A DNA stretch of 37,687 bases. It comes from Nemertoderma westbladi (taxonomy: Eukaryota > Xenacoelomorpha > Nemertodermatida > Nemertodermatidae). The stretch covers positions 1-37,687 of the forward strand of contig JAUCBJ010000849.1 in the NCBI GenBank assembly GCA_032718475.1, read 5' to 3'. The notes beneath the pieces are model-generated. The model was not told where the DNA came from, did no database searches, and saw only the letters and a list, made by a program, of their open reading frames with translations. Of this stretch, positions 20,760 through 32,132 are shown piece after piece. A program made the position numbers and the translations under genes. Position 1 is the first letter of the stretch. Each line of letters opens with the position of its first letter.

Positions 20760-21007
20760 TGTACCTCTAGTACACAGACAAACACACGCTGGAGATTTGT
20801 ATATAGTAAAGTACTGTAGAAGATACAAAAAATATACACTGGGAGTGAGAAAACACTAGTGGAATTTAACCGGGAATGGATTTGCATACAGAGTGAAAAT
20901 TTATAAATGCAGGGGTGAATTTTCACTGGAGGAGGTTAAAATAAACTAGGGAAAATACACCCCGCGAGTGAGACATAGTGAATTTTAACCGGGGGGGGGG
21001 GGGGGGG
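20760..21007. repeat. Right half of foldback repeat in unit B, with 17-G run
   Basis: Collinear with unit A 2028-2291 (CCTCTAGTACACAGACAAAC onward), ending in GAATTTTAACC and 17 G at 20991-21007. Separated from its left half by the extra DNA and hAT-like element 1. Confidence 0.8.
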
Positions 21008-21418
21008 ATTTTGTATGGGATGGGGAGCAGGGGCGGATCCAGAAATTTAGTTTCTATGGTGCGGACAATTTGTGAAGTTTATCTTTTGGTCTAATGGCGC
21101 TACCCCAGCGGTATCCGGGGGGCAGAACCCCTGTTGCCCTGCTGGGGCTAAAGTGGGACGGGCTCCCACCCCGGATTTTTATTTAGATTTTAATATATTT
21201 TCAAGCAAAAATAATAAAATATTTCAATCGATTATCTGACATTTTCTTTTGATAACTTAAAATGTTTTTTCAAAATTTTAAAATAGTTATTTTACTCATT
21301 AAACATTTAAAGGATTGGCAGTTATTAATTCTAGGAGATGAAATAATAATAATTTATTTAAATCATGGGCCTATACAGTATATTGAATAATAATTAGTAA
21401 CTAATTACTAACTAATAA

Positions 21419-21486
21419 GCAGCTTAGTCTAGTGGTGATTCCTGGGCTTCCATTCAGGAAGCCTTGGTTCGATCCCTAGATGGGGC
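21419..21486 (+). repeat. tRNA-derived SINE-like promoter module
   Basis: An A-box-like TAGTCTAGTGGTGATT and a perfect B-box GGTTCGATCCC at tRNA spacing, with an anticodon-like hairpin GCTTCC/GGAAGC between and a T-stem CTTGG/CCTAG. The acceptor ends do not pair, so it is not a functional tRNA. It is followed by unrelated sequence and then the 63-bp array, as in a composite SINE. Confidence 0.65.
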
Positions 21487-21601
21487 AGGACTATTTGGGC
21501 ACTGAGCTTTAAATACTGCAGCCTAGCCCAGCTCGGGCTTTCATCCTTGGATGGTTGGTATAGGGGAACCAAGGCAACTTGGGAAACAAAGTAGAAGGGT
21601 T

Positions 21602-22385
21602 TACTGTGGAAGATCACCCATGGTGGTGAACAGGCATTCCTTTAGGAAACAGTGGAATGGTTTAATGTGGAAGATCACCCATGGTGGTGAACCAGCATTC
21701 CTTTAGGAAACAGAATGGTAGGGTTTATTGTGGAAGATCACCCATGGTGGTGAACAGGCATTCCTTAAGGAAACAGAGTGGAATGGTTTAATGTGGAAGA
21801 TCACCCATGGTGGTGAACAGGCATTCCTTTAGGAAACAGAGTGGAAGGGTTTACTGTGGAAGATCACCCATGGTGGTGAACATGCATTCCTTTAGGAACC
21901 AGAGTGGAAGGGTCTACTGTGGAAGATCACCTATGGTGGTGAACAGGCATTCCACTTGGAAACAGAGTGGAAGGGTTTACCGTGGAAGATCACCCATGGT
22001 GGTGAACAGGCATTCCTTTAGGAACCAGAGTGGAAGGGTTTACTGTGGAAGATCACCCATGGTGGTGAACAGGCATTCCTTTAAGAACCAGAGTGGAAGG
22101 GTTTACTGTGGAAGATCACCCATGGTGGTGAACAGGCATTCCTTTAGGAAACAGAGTGGAAGGGTTTACTGTGGAAGATCAACCATGGTGGGGAACAGGC
22201 ATTCCTTTAGGAAACAGAGTGGAAGGGTTTTACTGTGGAAGATCACCCATGGTGGTGAACATGCATTCCTTTAGGAAACAGATTGGAAGGGTTTACTGTG
22301 GAAGATCACCCATGGTGGTGAACAGGCATTCCTTTAGGAACCAGAGTGGAATGGATTAATGTGGAGATCGCCCATGGTGGTCGCC
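21602..22385 (+). repeat. 63-bp tandem array, about 12 copies
   Basis: The unit runs GTGGAAGATCACCCATGGTG, GTGAACAGGCATTCCTTTAG, GAAACAGAGTGGAAGGGTTT, ACT. Because 63 is a multiple of three, part of the array (21807-22274) is open as 21-residue repeats. Early copies vary in length; later ones are regular. No coding role is supported. Confidence 0.95.
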
Positions 22386-23182
22386 CTGGCTGTATTATTG
22401 AGGTTTGTGAATTGAAGAAACGGTAAACTTCAAAGAATTCCCTCCCAGTAGTACGTAGCTAGCAGTTCACAAAGATAATTGGTTTGGCTTGAATGGCTTG
22501 CATAGACTTGACCCACCTAATATAACAGCAATAATACTTTACAAATTAATAGCACCATGCTTTACATTACATAGGTTGTAAAAGTGGTCTTCCAGTTCAG
22601 GTAAAGCAAGGCCATGCATACTGTTCCTACAATGTATAGCCAGCCCATAACTCCATACTACCATACTGCTGCTGATCTGTTGAAGTCAGACAGTATTACG
22701 CCAAGGTGATACCCACCTCCCGCCTACATGGAGCGCGCCCGTGGGAAAGTTTACAGCAATTTTATATTGTGGATGATGGATGGTATGGAGATGGAAGTTG
22801 TGAATGTGGATTCCGCTTGGGGTTATCGAGTGATGACGGCCCTTGTATGTTTTATCGTAACTACTGAACTATCAATTAATAGTAAATCTAAAAAAAATGT
22901 ATTTTTATAAAAAAAAAATTTAATTTTACTCTTTTTATTTTCTTTCTCAAAAAATCTATGATGTGCGGCGCCACGCGCCTCTATTGTGGATCCGCGCCTG
23001 ATGGGGAGTGAAACCGGCCTCTGATGACTACAGCTGAACGCACAGGACTAGAGGATTACTGCATTAGCAGATTGATTAGAGTAGGCTACTGAACTAAACC
23101 ACAACTACAGAACTACCGGTACCAAACACAGAGACAGCCAGACCAGACTACTGGACTACAATCATCAATGCACAATGCGGTA

Positions 23183-25216
23183 ATGGACCGGGAGCAAGTA
23201 GAGCGAGAGTTCGAATGTTCCGTATGTCTACGACTTTTACATCAACCACGAGTTTTAATCAACTGCTCCCACTGTTTCTGTTACAAATGCATCATCAAAT
23301 TTTCTATACAACGCGGTGATGGATTTTCGTTGGAATGTCCTCGTTGTCGGAATCCCACCGAGGTAGAGAAACTGGATTCTTTGCCGACAGTAAGTCATAT
23401 CATCACCTCTATGATTGATATGATTCGAAAAGAAAAAACATGCGGCGAGTGCAGAAAAAACAAAGGAACGAATCCTTGCGAACGTTGCGACACCGAATTG
23501 TGCAGAAAGTGCGAACTTTACCACGTCTGTGTCGTCAATCCACCTAATTCGGCATCAGCTGGTGTACCGACGGTATGCTGGTCTAATGACGTAGATCTCG
23601 ATAAACAAGGAGCTGTTGGTGGATCTAAAGAACCGGATCCCGATCTGTGCCTAACCCACGGTCTAAACAAACGCCATTATTGTGAGAAATGCGAATGTGT
23701 TGTTTGTCGCCAATGTCATTCCGTTGACGATGTTTCTAAAGATCACGAGGTCTGGTATACGAACGAAGTCTGTACTTCAATCAGACGAAACTTAGTAGAA
23801 GGTCCGGGAAAGTTGAGAACACGATTGGAGACTAAACTATCAGTGTTGGAAGGAATTCTGGGGGATTTAGGTGACGTCACTAAAGTGTCAACCGACGACA
23901 TCCGCAAACACTTCCAATATTTATACAACGAATTAAAAGCAGCCGAAGATACAATGATGAAGCAGGTCCGGGATTTAAATACCAAAACGGCGGGAAAAAT
24001 ATCAGCAGCGCAGGAAATTCTCGCTAATATCGAAATTCCTGAAGAAAACGAATATTATAAGAAGATAAAGAATTCCGAGTTGATCAAAGAAATAGCGGAA
24101 GCCAAGAAGATTCTAAAGAAATATAAAGAAATCGAGCAGCGGATTTCTGAGATCGAAGTTGTAGAGGTACCGGAAATTCGTTTCGTTCCGGTCGAGTTAC
24201 AGAAGGACCTGGAAGGGATTACCGGCCGCGTTGATATTATAGATAGCGGAGATGGAGGAGAGAAGATGGCGGTTCCAGTAGAAGAACTGGAGGTTGAGAA
24301 ACGTTTTGACCTCCGCCAATACGAAGATATTTTATTAAGAGATCCGCCTCTAAAGGAAACATGTCGGATCGACTGTCGGAGAATGGGAATCGGTAAAGTC
24401 GGTACCATTGGTGGTCGTTATGGGAAACTGGGGATAACCGATTCCCTAACTAACAGGATTTATATTTACGAATTCAACGACGACAATTCTTTATCTTTAC
24501 GTGGTGAACCTATTATTCTAGAATCCGACTGCAACGCCGAAAAGAAACAGATTAAGTTTCTAGATAATTACCCCAAGGAAACCTGGATCGCCGCAACGGA
24601 AGAATGTGTATTTGTAATAAACCCAGAAGGAGATGATGTCAAACATTTGTGTCTTGGTAAAGAGAGATACCGCGGTCAACCAATAGGCCCAATGGTCGGT
24701 ATCCATTGTGATTATCTGCTAACGTCAAACAACTGCGTGATTAAACTGGACCGACGCGATTGTTCTAAGGAATGGATATCCCGTATCGAAGAACCCGGGA
24801 AACTCCTTCCCAGCGGTATTTTACCGGGCTATTTAGCCGTCGGATTATTCCAACCTAACGAACATAAGTTATCCATATGTAACTATTCCGCTACCGGTTC
24901 CAGACCCAACGTTACTCTTGTATTGGAAGAAAGGATATGCGTTATTGGTTGCGGTAAATCCGTCCCTATTGGGGCGGTGGAACTACTGTCGTATCGATAT
25001 CCATCATGGCATTACTTAGTTCCTCTTGAAGAAGAAGGGAATCATTATCTGGGGATTTATAAACACAATCCATTCGGAACTAAAGTATCCCGATTGGGTG
25101 CCGTGCCGGTAAACGGGTTCGGTGGGATCGCTACTCTGTATAACTGTGGAGAAACAAAAGGATTCTTTCTGGACGAAACTCGTAGTAACAGTTTACTTTA
25201 TATTAAATCTAACTGA
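23183..25216 (+). CDS. TRIM-like protein, copy B
   Basis: A 677-residue intronless ORF from the ATG matching copy A (MDREQV); an upstream in-frame ATG at 23168 would add five residues. The RING cysteines and H30, both B-box zinc ligands and the coiled coil are kept, and the coiled coil (~215-345) differs from copy A at only about four residues. Differences cluster between the B-boxes (118-133), just after B-box 2 (190-206) and above all in the last ~130 residues, where about 40 residues and several small indels differ. The end LYIKSN is identical. Both copies are fully open, so both are probably functional ubiquitin-ligase-type genes with different target surfaces. That last point is inference. 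Confidence 0.9.
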   Translation: MDREQVEREFECSVCLRLLHQPRVLINCSHCFCYKCIIKFSIQRGDGFSLECPRCRNPTEVEKLDSLPTVSHIITSMIDMIRKEKTCGECRKNKGTNPCERCDTELCRKCELYHVCVVNPPNSASAGVPTVCWSNDVDLDKQGAVGGSKEPDPDLCLTHGLNKRHYCEKCECVVCRQCHSVDDVSKDHEVWYTNEVCTSIRRNLVEGPGKLRTRLETKLSVLEGILGDLGDVTKVSTDDIRKHFQYLYNELKAAEDTMMKQVRDLNTKTAGKISAAQEILANIEIPEENEYYKKIKNSELIKEIAEAKKILKKYKEIEQRISEIEVVEVPEIRFVPVELQKDLEGITGRVDIIDSGDGGEKMAVPVEELEVEKRFDLRQYEDILLRDPPLKETCRIDCRRMGIGKVGTIGGRYGKLGITDSLTNRIYIYEFNDDNSLSLRGEPIILESDCNAEKKQIKFLDNYPKETWIAATEECVFVINPEGDDVKHLCLGKERYRGQPIGPMVGIHCDYLLTSNNCVIKLDRRDCSKEWISRIEEPGKLLPSGILPGYLAVGLFQPNEHKLSICNYSATGSRPNVTLVLEERICVIGCGKSVPIGAVELLSYRYPSWHYLVPLEEEGNHYLGIYKHNPFGTKVSRLGAVPVNGFGGIATLYNCGETKGFFLDETRSNSLLYIKSN

Positions 25217-25856
25217 ATCAGCTACACCTATCGATAAATTGAGTTTTAACTCGCTAACTATATATAACTCTTTACTTAACTCTTTCTTTCATTTAATACA
25301 GGCTCCAGTCTATGGCCCCGTATTTTATATATGACTGAGCTACCCCACATAGATATTTAGTAAAGATATGCGAAATTATAAAAAATTTTCACCAAACGGT
25401 TCCGCTGGTTTTTTAGAGGGTCTTAAACATAGCAACGGAGGAAATCCCCATAGCAACGGCTCTTATAGTAGATATGACGAGTTACAATTTATGGAAGATT
25501 ATTATTTCGGATACGAAGAATTTAATGACATATTTCGTTTTTTTGAAAATCCCATAGCAACCAAGTGAAAACGACCTTCAATATTAGCTTTATTGATAAT
25601 GTCCTTAGCAACGGACTAACGTAATTTCGGTTTATTTTACATTTCGATTCCGACATTTCGTAACAGAATAATTTTATAGTTGTGACATTTTTGATTAAAT
25701 TTTTTATTAAATTATGAAAATATAATAATGTGACATTCATTAATTTCGCGATTTATGCGAGTGACATGCTATTTATAAGTAATATAAATGGTTATAAATA
25801 AATTATTTATTACATAATAAATACGCTTTTGGCCGCTTTCGTTCATAATATTTTTA

Positions 25857-26345
25857 ATATTTATCAACTCCAATCGATAGATTATGTGTTTACGCAACTA
25901 AATATGTATCATTTATAACATTTATCAACTCCAATCGATAGATTAGGTGTTTACGCAACTAAATATGTATCATTTATAACATTTATCAACTCCAATCGAT
26001 AGATTAGGTGTTTACGCAACTAAATATGTATCATTTATAACATTTATCAACTCCAATCGATAGATTAGGTGTTTACGCAACTAAATATGTATCATTTATA
26101 ACATTTATCAACTCCAATTGATAGATTAGGTGTTTACGCAACTAAATATGTATCATTTATAACATTTATCAACTCCAATCGATAGATTATGTGTTTACGC
26201 AACTAAATATGTTTCATTTATAACATTTATCAACTCCAATCGATAGATTATGTGTTTACGCAACTAAATATGTATCATTTATAACATTTATCAACTCCAA
26301 TCGATAGATTAGGTGTTTACGCAACTAAATATGTATCATTTATAA
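25857..26345. repeat. 61-bp tandem array, eight copies
   Basis: The same unit as at 5156-5465, with copies starting at 25863, 25924, 25985, 26046, 26107, 26168, 26229 and 26290. It runs directly into AAGAGTTCTTT, lacking about 115 bp that unit A has after its array. Confidence 0.95.
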
Positions 26346-27110
26346 AGAGTTCTTTACATATAAAGATATATAATACTCTTAGCTTTCGAATGCACTAAAT
26401 ATCTCAGAATTTCATTAACATGGACTCGAGTTATTAAGGATTTCCTGAAAAAGTTCCACATTTTAACTAATTTTCATAATATTTGTGTATTACAGTATAA
26501 TTTTGCATTGTATATCTCTGTTGCCATGGCAGCTGCTGTATGAATTGAATAGAAGCACTTCTAACTCAATAGGTATTCCTCGCCGCGGTTGTAAATTGTT
26601 GTGTTTCCACAGTAAATAGACCGTTTTAGACGCGGTAAAAATTGTCTAGGGTCCCAAAGTAAGTGTGACATGTTGCCAATGGCAACGTCTCAAGCTAATT
26701 TAGCAAGGTTTCTATAAAATTATTACAAAATATTTGTTAAAACAAATATAACTTGCATCCAAAATGTCAATGCTTTGCCTCATTGTATGTCGGTTGAAAG
26801 ATTACAGTATGTCTGGGTAGTTGATAGTCAGACATATGTGAAGTTGGTAAGACTATGCAGGCAGTATCCATGGCAACAGATGTGTATTCCTGTACATACA
26901 GTGGCAACGGACGAAGGGTTGGTTGGTTTTTGTTTACAACATGTACATAGACCTACATTGATTATTAGAATTATGTGATATACATAGGGACTAGACCATA
27001 GCAACAGGGGGTCTTTACCATAGCAACAAGTTATACTCCATAGCAACCATCACGCAGTTACTGAAATCAGTAGAAAATGTTTGTCATGCTTACTAGGCAA
27101 TATAGGTGAT

Positions 27111-29028
27111 ACTACTACTACTACTAGGTCGAGCGAACTCGGACAGTGGAAATGAGATCCTTCCAGGCTTCCCGATTCTCCATAGTTGTCGCAATTTCGT
27201 TTCTCCCAAGTTCAGTATCCCTTTCAAGTTGATCTATATATGTTATGGCAGGTCGTCCACGACTACGCTTTCCATGAGTTGGTTGCTAGAGAAGTAGATC
27301 TGGTATGACCTCGTCTTTACTTCGCCAGCAGTGCCCACTGAATCTTAATCTGCGTTCACGGAGGGTGGTTGATACAGGTGGTATTGTAGCATAAAGCTCG
27401 GCGTTTGTCATGTGTTGTCTCCAGCTGATGTTTAGGGCTGCCCTTAGTAGTCTTGTGTAGCAACCATCAATTCGTTGTTCAAGTGATTTAGTCAGTGTCC
27501 AGGTCTCACCCCCGTATAAAAATACACTTTCCACTGTGGCTCGAAAGAACTTAGTCTTCAGGTGCCTGGAGAGATCTGATTTCCAGATGGTATCCATTTT
27601 TGATAGAGCTACCCAAGCCTTTGCTTTCCTAACTTCTATGTCCTTTTTGCTACTCTCTATCCATGATCCAAGGTACTGGAAGTCATCGACCTTCCTTAGT
27701 TGATTATTATCAATGGTTGTAAGTTTCCATCAACATTAAAGGTCATGAATTCGGTCTTGGTAGCATTTATATGCAATCCAACCTCCTTAGCAGCCCTCTC
27801 CACTTTATTTAGTAGAAGCTGTGCATCTGCTAGCGTATTAGAGAGCAGGGCGTTGTCATCCGCAAAGTCGGTGTCTGTGACTGTAGTTGCCGGATATCTA
27901 CTACTTCTGCGTTCTTGAAGTGTGAATCCCAGATCTTCACCCTTTGTGACCGTCCTCATTGCGTAATCCAGCACAATTACAAATAGTAATGGTGCTAATG
28001 TGTCACCTTGCAGTACGCTAGCCAGGATTGAGAAAAACTCAGTTTCACCATCTGGTGAGAGTACCTGCGCTTCTGTGTCACAATATAACAATCCAATGCC
28101 AGCAACAGTTACTTCTGGTATTCCATAAGCTCTTAGGATTTCAAGCATTTTACCTCTATGGATGGAGTCGAATGCCTTCTTGAAGTCCACAAAAGTCATG
28201 ACTGCGGGGAGATTCTTTGACTTAATTCCTTCAATCAGTCTCCGTAGTGCAAGTATCTGAGCTATTGTTGATCTACTTGGTCGAAATCCGTTTTGGCTCT
28301 TACGCAGTAGTTTCTCTATGTGAGGCCTAATCCTATATAGAATCATTTTATTGTATATTTTGGAAGCTACCACAAGCAGACAGATCCCACGATAGTTTGT
28401 TGGTAAGCCGAGGTCTCCTTTCTTGGGGAGAGGCTTTAGTTGACCTTTAGTCCAAATTGGTGGTGGCTTTTCCCCTTTTAACATCCGTTTGCAAACATTC
28501 AATAATGGTCTATTTAGCACTCCGGTTTTCCATACCTCCGCTGGGATTTCATCTAATCCACTCGCTTTATTATTGGACATGCTTTTAATGCTTCTTTGGA
28601 GTTCGGCAGGTGTGAAGTCCCCTCTCTCTATAGGTAGTGTCTTGTCATATATTTTCCTTGTAGGGCTGACCTCGATGTTTGGTGGCTGCCCAAGCAAGTT
28701 GCTGAAGTGATTTTTCCACTTCCCAACACGTTCTTCAGGACTATCGGCTTTGAGGCCCCCCTTTGCACAACTTTTCAGACCAGATACCTCATTTACAGTT
28801 TGCCAGGTAAGTCTTGATTGTTGCTGTATGTGAGCAGTTGTAATTGCTTCAGTTTTATTCTGTATGTACTTTTCCTGGCTGATGTTGTAGGCCAATTTAA
28901 GATCGTCCTTAGCTTTCTCAACCTTGTTAATGTTTTCGGTTGTTGGTTGTTCGGTTTTAACTTTGTAGGCTATCTTAAGATCTTCTCTCTTACAAGTAAC
29001 CTCAGATATAGGTGATATAGATAGATAT
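27111..29028 (-). mobile_element. 5'-truncated LINE (non-LTR retrotransposon)
   Basis: Inserted into unit B with an 11-bp target duplication ATATAGGTGAT (27100-27110 and 29029-29039); unit A has the single site at about 6335. The 3' end has a short run of TAG triplets in place of poly(A). At the 5' end, 29005-29028 are extra bases that copy parts of the target (GATATAGGTGATATAG), as often seen at LINE 5' junctions. The endonuclease region is missing. Confidence 0.92.
27124..29004 (-). pseudogene. LINE ORF2 remnant: reverse transcriptase and C-terminal domain
   Basis: The reverse transcriptase spans about 27900-28750 with the motifs KASGLDEIPAE, YRGICLL, QNGFRPSRST, FVDFKKAFDSI, LQGDTLAPLLF and the catalytic FADD (DTDFADDNALL). 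A first frame ends at 27696. One frameshift near 27705 leads to a second frame carrying DDFQYLGSW, FLYGGETWTL and RLRFSGHC. That frame is then interrupted by a TAG at 27286 where related elements have Trp, and continues with QPTHGKRSRG to a final TAG at 27124. So it is disabled by 5' truncation, a frameshift and one nonsense change. The subfamily is not certain; an RTE- or CR1-like clade is possible. Confidence 0.88.
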
Positions 29029-29629
29029 ATATAGGTGATAGACTGACAATAAGTTGGCAATATTCAGTAGTCATTTTCCACATAGCAACAATTTTACATA
29101 TTGCACAGCAACGGATGAACGATTAGTTGGTTATTGGTGAAAATTTGAATGTGGTCCTTTTTTTGATTACACAATTACACATTATATATTTGACGACCAC
29201 ACCGTAACAACAGGGGTTCGTTTCCATAGCAACTAGGTATCATCCATCCATAGTTACGAGAAAGCAGTTGGCTGAGATTAGTTGAAAAAATGTGAGTTCT
29301 GTAGTTCAAACAATGTTTATTTGCAAAATATGCAAAATATGTGCCACTTACAAATTATGCGTAGCTGCGTAGGGCATTACAGACTCCGACAGAGTGACTT
29401 GAGATATACTGCTTACCGGTATCGCTCTGCTAAGGTTTTGAATATCAGAATATACGTATACAGATGTTGTCTGGATACTGGGATACAGCAGTACAGCACA
29501 GTTCACAGTTAGCTGGTTAGTCAGACAGTGACTTTTGCATACTGCCACATTGGTGACCTGACTGCTCAGCACGATTTGTTGAGCCGAACTGACGAACTGC
29601 AACCGGCACCCCACCCCAGCGCCTTCACC

Positions 29630-30063
29630 ATGGCTGAGGCAAATGCCGTTGCCCTGAAACTGCCCGCCTTCTGGACTAACCAGCCCGAGGTCTGGTTTGC
29701 ACAGGCCGAGGCACAGTTCGCCATCCGGGGCGTCACAGCCGAAGCCACGAAGTACTACTACTGGTAGGGGCCCTCGACCAAGACACCGCCAGCCGCCTCC
29801 TCCAGCTGACCCAGGACGCCCCTGCTGTCAACCATTACGCCCAGATTAAGGCCAAACTCCTCAAGGTATTCGGACTCTCCCGCCACGACCGCGCCGTGCG
29901 GCCCTGGGACTTGAATGGCCTCGGTGACGACCACCACTGCCTGCTGTTCGAGGAGGCGTTCCTCCGCCAGATGCCCGACGCCATCCGCCCCCAACTCGCC
30001 GATGAGGACTTCCGCGACCTCGACCGCGTCGCGGAACGGGCCGACGCGCTTTGGTTAAACAAA
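29630..30063 (+). pseudogene. Ty3/gypsy gag remnant, copy B
   Basis: The same Gag N-terminal half as at 6901-7341, here with the ATG kept (MAEANAVALKLP). The same one-base loss after KYYYW gives a TAG at 29765, showing that the lesion is older than the duplication. A 12-base deletion relative to copy A is seen near 29833. It joins the kinectin-like exon at the same point. Confidence 0.8.
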
Positions 30064-32132
30064 GAGGTCGATAAATAGAAGTCAAAGAACAATGCATTAC
30101 GGGAGAAGAACTGGAAGGTGATGGAGCAGTTGAATCAACTAGAAGCAGCTCGGAAGGATGGTGACGTTAAGGTATCGCCATTATTTTATGTTCCCTTTCC
30201 CAGTATAACAAATGGATTTAAGTTGATTTTTTATTTTTCTTAATTTAATTACGTAATCAATAAATGGGTGGTTGTCCGGCATAGTTATGTGATTTTTCCG
30301 GAAATATGTTTTTTCAATTTCCTGAAATTTCCGGAAAAGTATACTTCACCCGTGTAGTAAAGACCACAATAGCCAAAACAACGAACCGCCTCAACACAAC
30401 GGAGAAGGAATCACTTCTTTCTAATGTTATTTACTCTACTTGTGTTTTCCTATTTGTTTTTAGAATGATTGTGTATAAACTGGCCAAATTGTAGGTGAAA
30501 TTGTAAAAGAGTTAAAATTGAAAATGTATTAATTTCCGAAATTGCGTTCAATATAAAATATATAACAATGAAATGCCAAAACACAAAGTCACAATCACAA
30601 TTTTAGTTCAAATCTTATTATTACATTTTATGCAATTAATAAGAAGTTATTCTGTAAATATTTCCTATTAAAAGTAAATTTTATAAAACTGTACATTATT
30701 AGTAAAATAGGAAATTTCCGGAAAAATGTCTCGGAAAGTTTCTTTATTTTCTTTACATTTCCCAAGTCCTTCAATATGCAGACACCGCACAGCACGAACG
30801 ACGACCTCCATGGAGACAGTGTTGGACTAGAGGAGAGCGACCTGCCTCCTTCGGTGACCGCCGCCCAAAACAACACGAAGCCCTTCTCAATATATAATAT
30901 TTATTCAGCCACCCATTCTATATGTTATATGTCCCCTTTATTCTCAATTGTTTTTAACTCACTATATTTCCAATACAGGTTGCCGAGGAAGCCCAAAGAC
31001 GGGCTTTACATGACCAGAACTCCGTGTTCCAGAAACTATTTCCTGATGTTGATATTCCCGAGAATATTGACCAATGGGACGCCGAGTATGAGGACAAAGT
31101 AATCAATTATCTGGAATCCAGATTTCTGGATCTGGAAACTCAGATTACCGAGTAAGTGAATGTTAACTTACCCAATCTGGACTCCCGCCTTGTCTCACAA
31201 ATCTGTACAACTGTTGTGAGTGAGTGACTTTGGTCCAAATGTATAATGTGTGATTTTTTTTCCAATGGTTTGAGTTGATTGCGAACTTTTGGTTTTTTTT
31301 GTGGTATTTAACAAATTTGACAATGAAATTTAAACTCTGATGGGTTGCGACCTCTGCTGTTATATTTAACTTTGCAGTTTGCTCCCATATGAAGAATTCC
31401 AGGTCTTCCCTAAAAATCCTTGTTCCAGAATGGCTGAATCTAACCAAAACAATAAACGAATTAGAATCTGTACAGGTTATCTGACAGAAATAAGAGCTAT
31501 AAAACACTTAAAATAAGGATAATTTAAAAAATACAAATTCTTCCTATATAAAATTCCGATAAATAGACTTACGGAAAATTATTGATAACCTGGATATTCT
31601 TCTCATGATGGGTGCAACTCGTTGTTGATACTAACTTTCCTCTTTTCGTTCTCGAAGTAAATCTATTCGCATTACAATCATAAAGTGAACGTCTAATAAT
31701 ATCAATGTTTCTCACTTATTTTTAATTGTTGATTACAGTTTGCACTCTCGTCTAGCTTCCGTTGAATCCGAGAACAGTGGTCTACAGACCAAATGCGATC
31801 AGTTTAAGTTGGGTCTCGATCAAACTGAAACAATCCTACACGAGCTGGAAGCGTCAGTTGATACCGAGCACACCAAATGGAAGGAGGGCATGGACGACTC
31901 GGCCATCGAGTTGGAAGCGACGCGAGCGGAGTTGGAGGCGATAAAAGAGGAGATGGTTGAACTGAGAACGGAGCGGGATATCGCGTTACAGTCTGAACGC
32001 CAAGTCGCCACGCAGTCGAAGGCCCAACTGGCTTCCCCCCACTCGCCCCTAAGGACTTCGAGCGTTTCAGCCGACCAATTAAACGGCTCCGCTGAGGCTA
32101 TGCTTAACGGTGACTCCCAACAGAACAGCTAG
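30064..32132 (+). pseudogene. Kinectin/RRBP1-like gene, 3' exons only, copy B (nonsense)
   Basis: Exons correspond to 30064-30171, 30979-31151 and 31739-32132, with the same splice sites and phases as copy A. In the first exon a Gln codon has become TAG (30076-30078), so the open frame from gag stops there. The other two exons remain open and differ from copy A by a few residues (for example ELEASVD for ELEPSVD). Intron 2 has about 145 extra bases (31471-31615) and lacks an AT-rich piece found in copy A. Probably non-functional unless transcription starts after the stop. Confidence 0.75.

Larger units (their letters stand above)
21028..23000. mobile_element. Non-autonomous hAT-like element 2 (1.97 kb)
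   Basis: Termini CAGGGGCGGATCCA and TGGATCCGCGCCTG are inverted repeats with one mismatch, and an exact 8-bp duplication ATGGGGAG flanks them (21020-21027 and 23001-23008). Unit A has a single uninterrupted site at about 2299-2308. No transposase is encoded; the longest frame (21807-22274) is only a translated tandem repeat. The element carries a tRNA-like SINE head and a 63-bp array. CAGGG ends and 8-bp duplications are hallmarks of hAT elements. Confidence 0.85.
25425..29270. promoter_or_regulatory. Cluster of X-box-like motifs, unit B (split by LINE)
   Basis: The same CCATAGCAAC-type motifs as in unit A, at about 25426-25620, 26520-27050 and, after the LINE, 29080-29260. The palindrome at 26520-26533 has one change (GTTGCCATGGCAGC), while GTTGCCAATGGCAAC at 26672-26686 is kept. 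The LINE separates the last group from the rest. Confidence 0.45.

Noticed and set aside
21807-22274. 155-residue protein of 21-residue repeats
   Set aside because: It is only the 63-bp minisatellite read in one frame; units with indels break it and no start or codon pattern supports it.
22728-22910. 60-residue ORF inside hAT-like element 2
   Set aside because: No similarity to a transposase is recognisable and it has a low-complexity end.
25368-25568. 66-residue ORF downstream of TRIM copy B
   Set aside because: In unit A a one-base insertion breaks it after about 18 codons, and it overlaps the X-box-like motifs.
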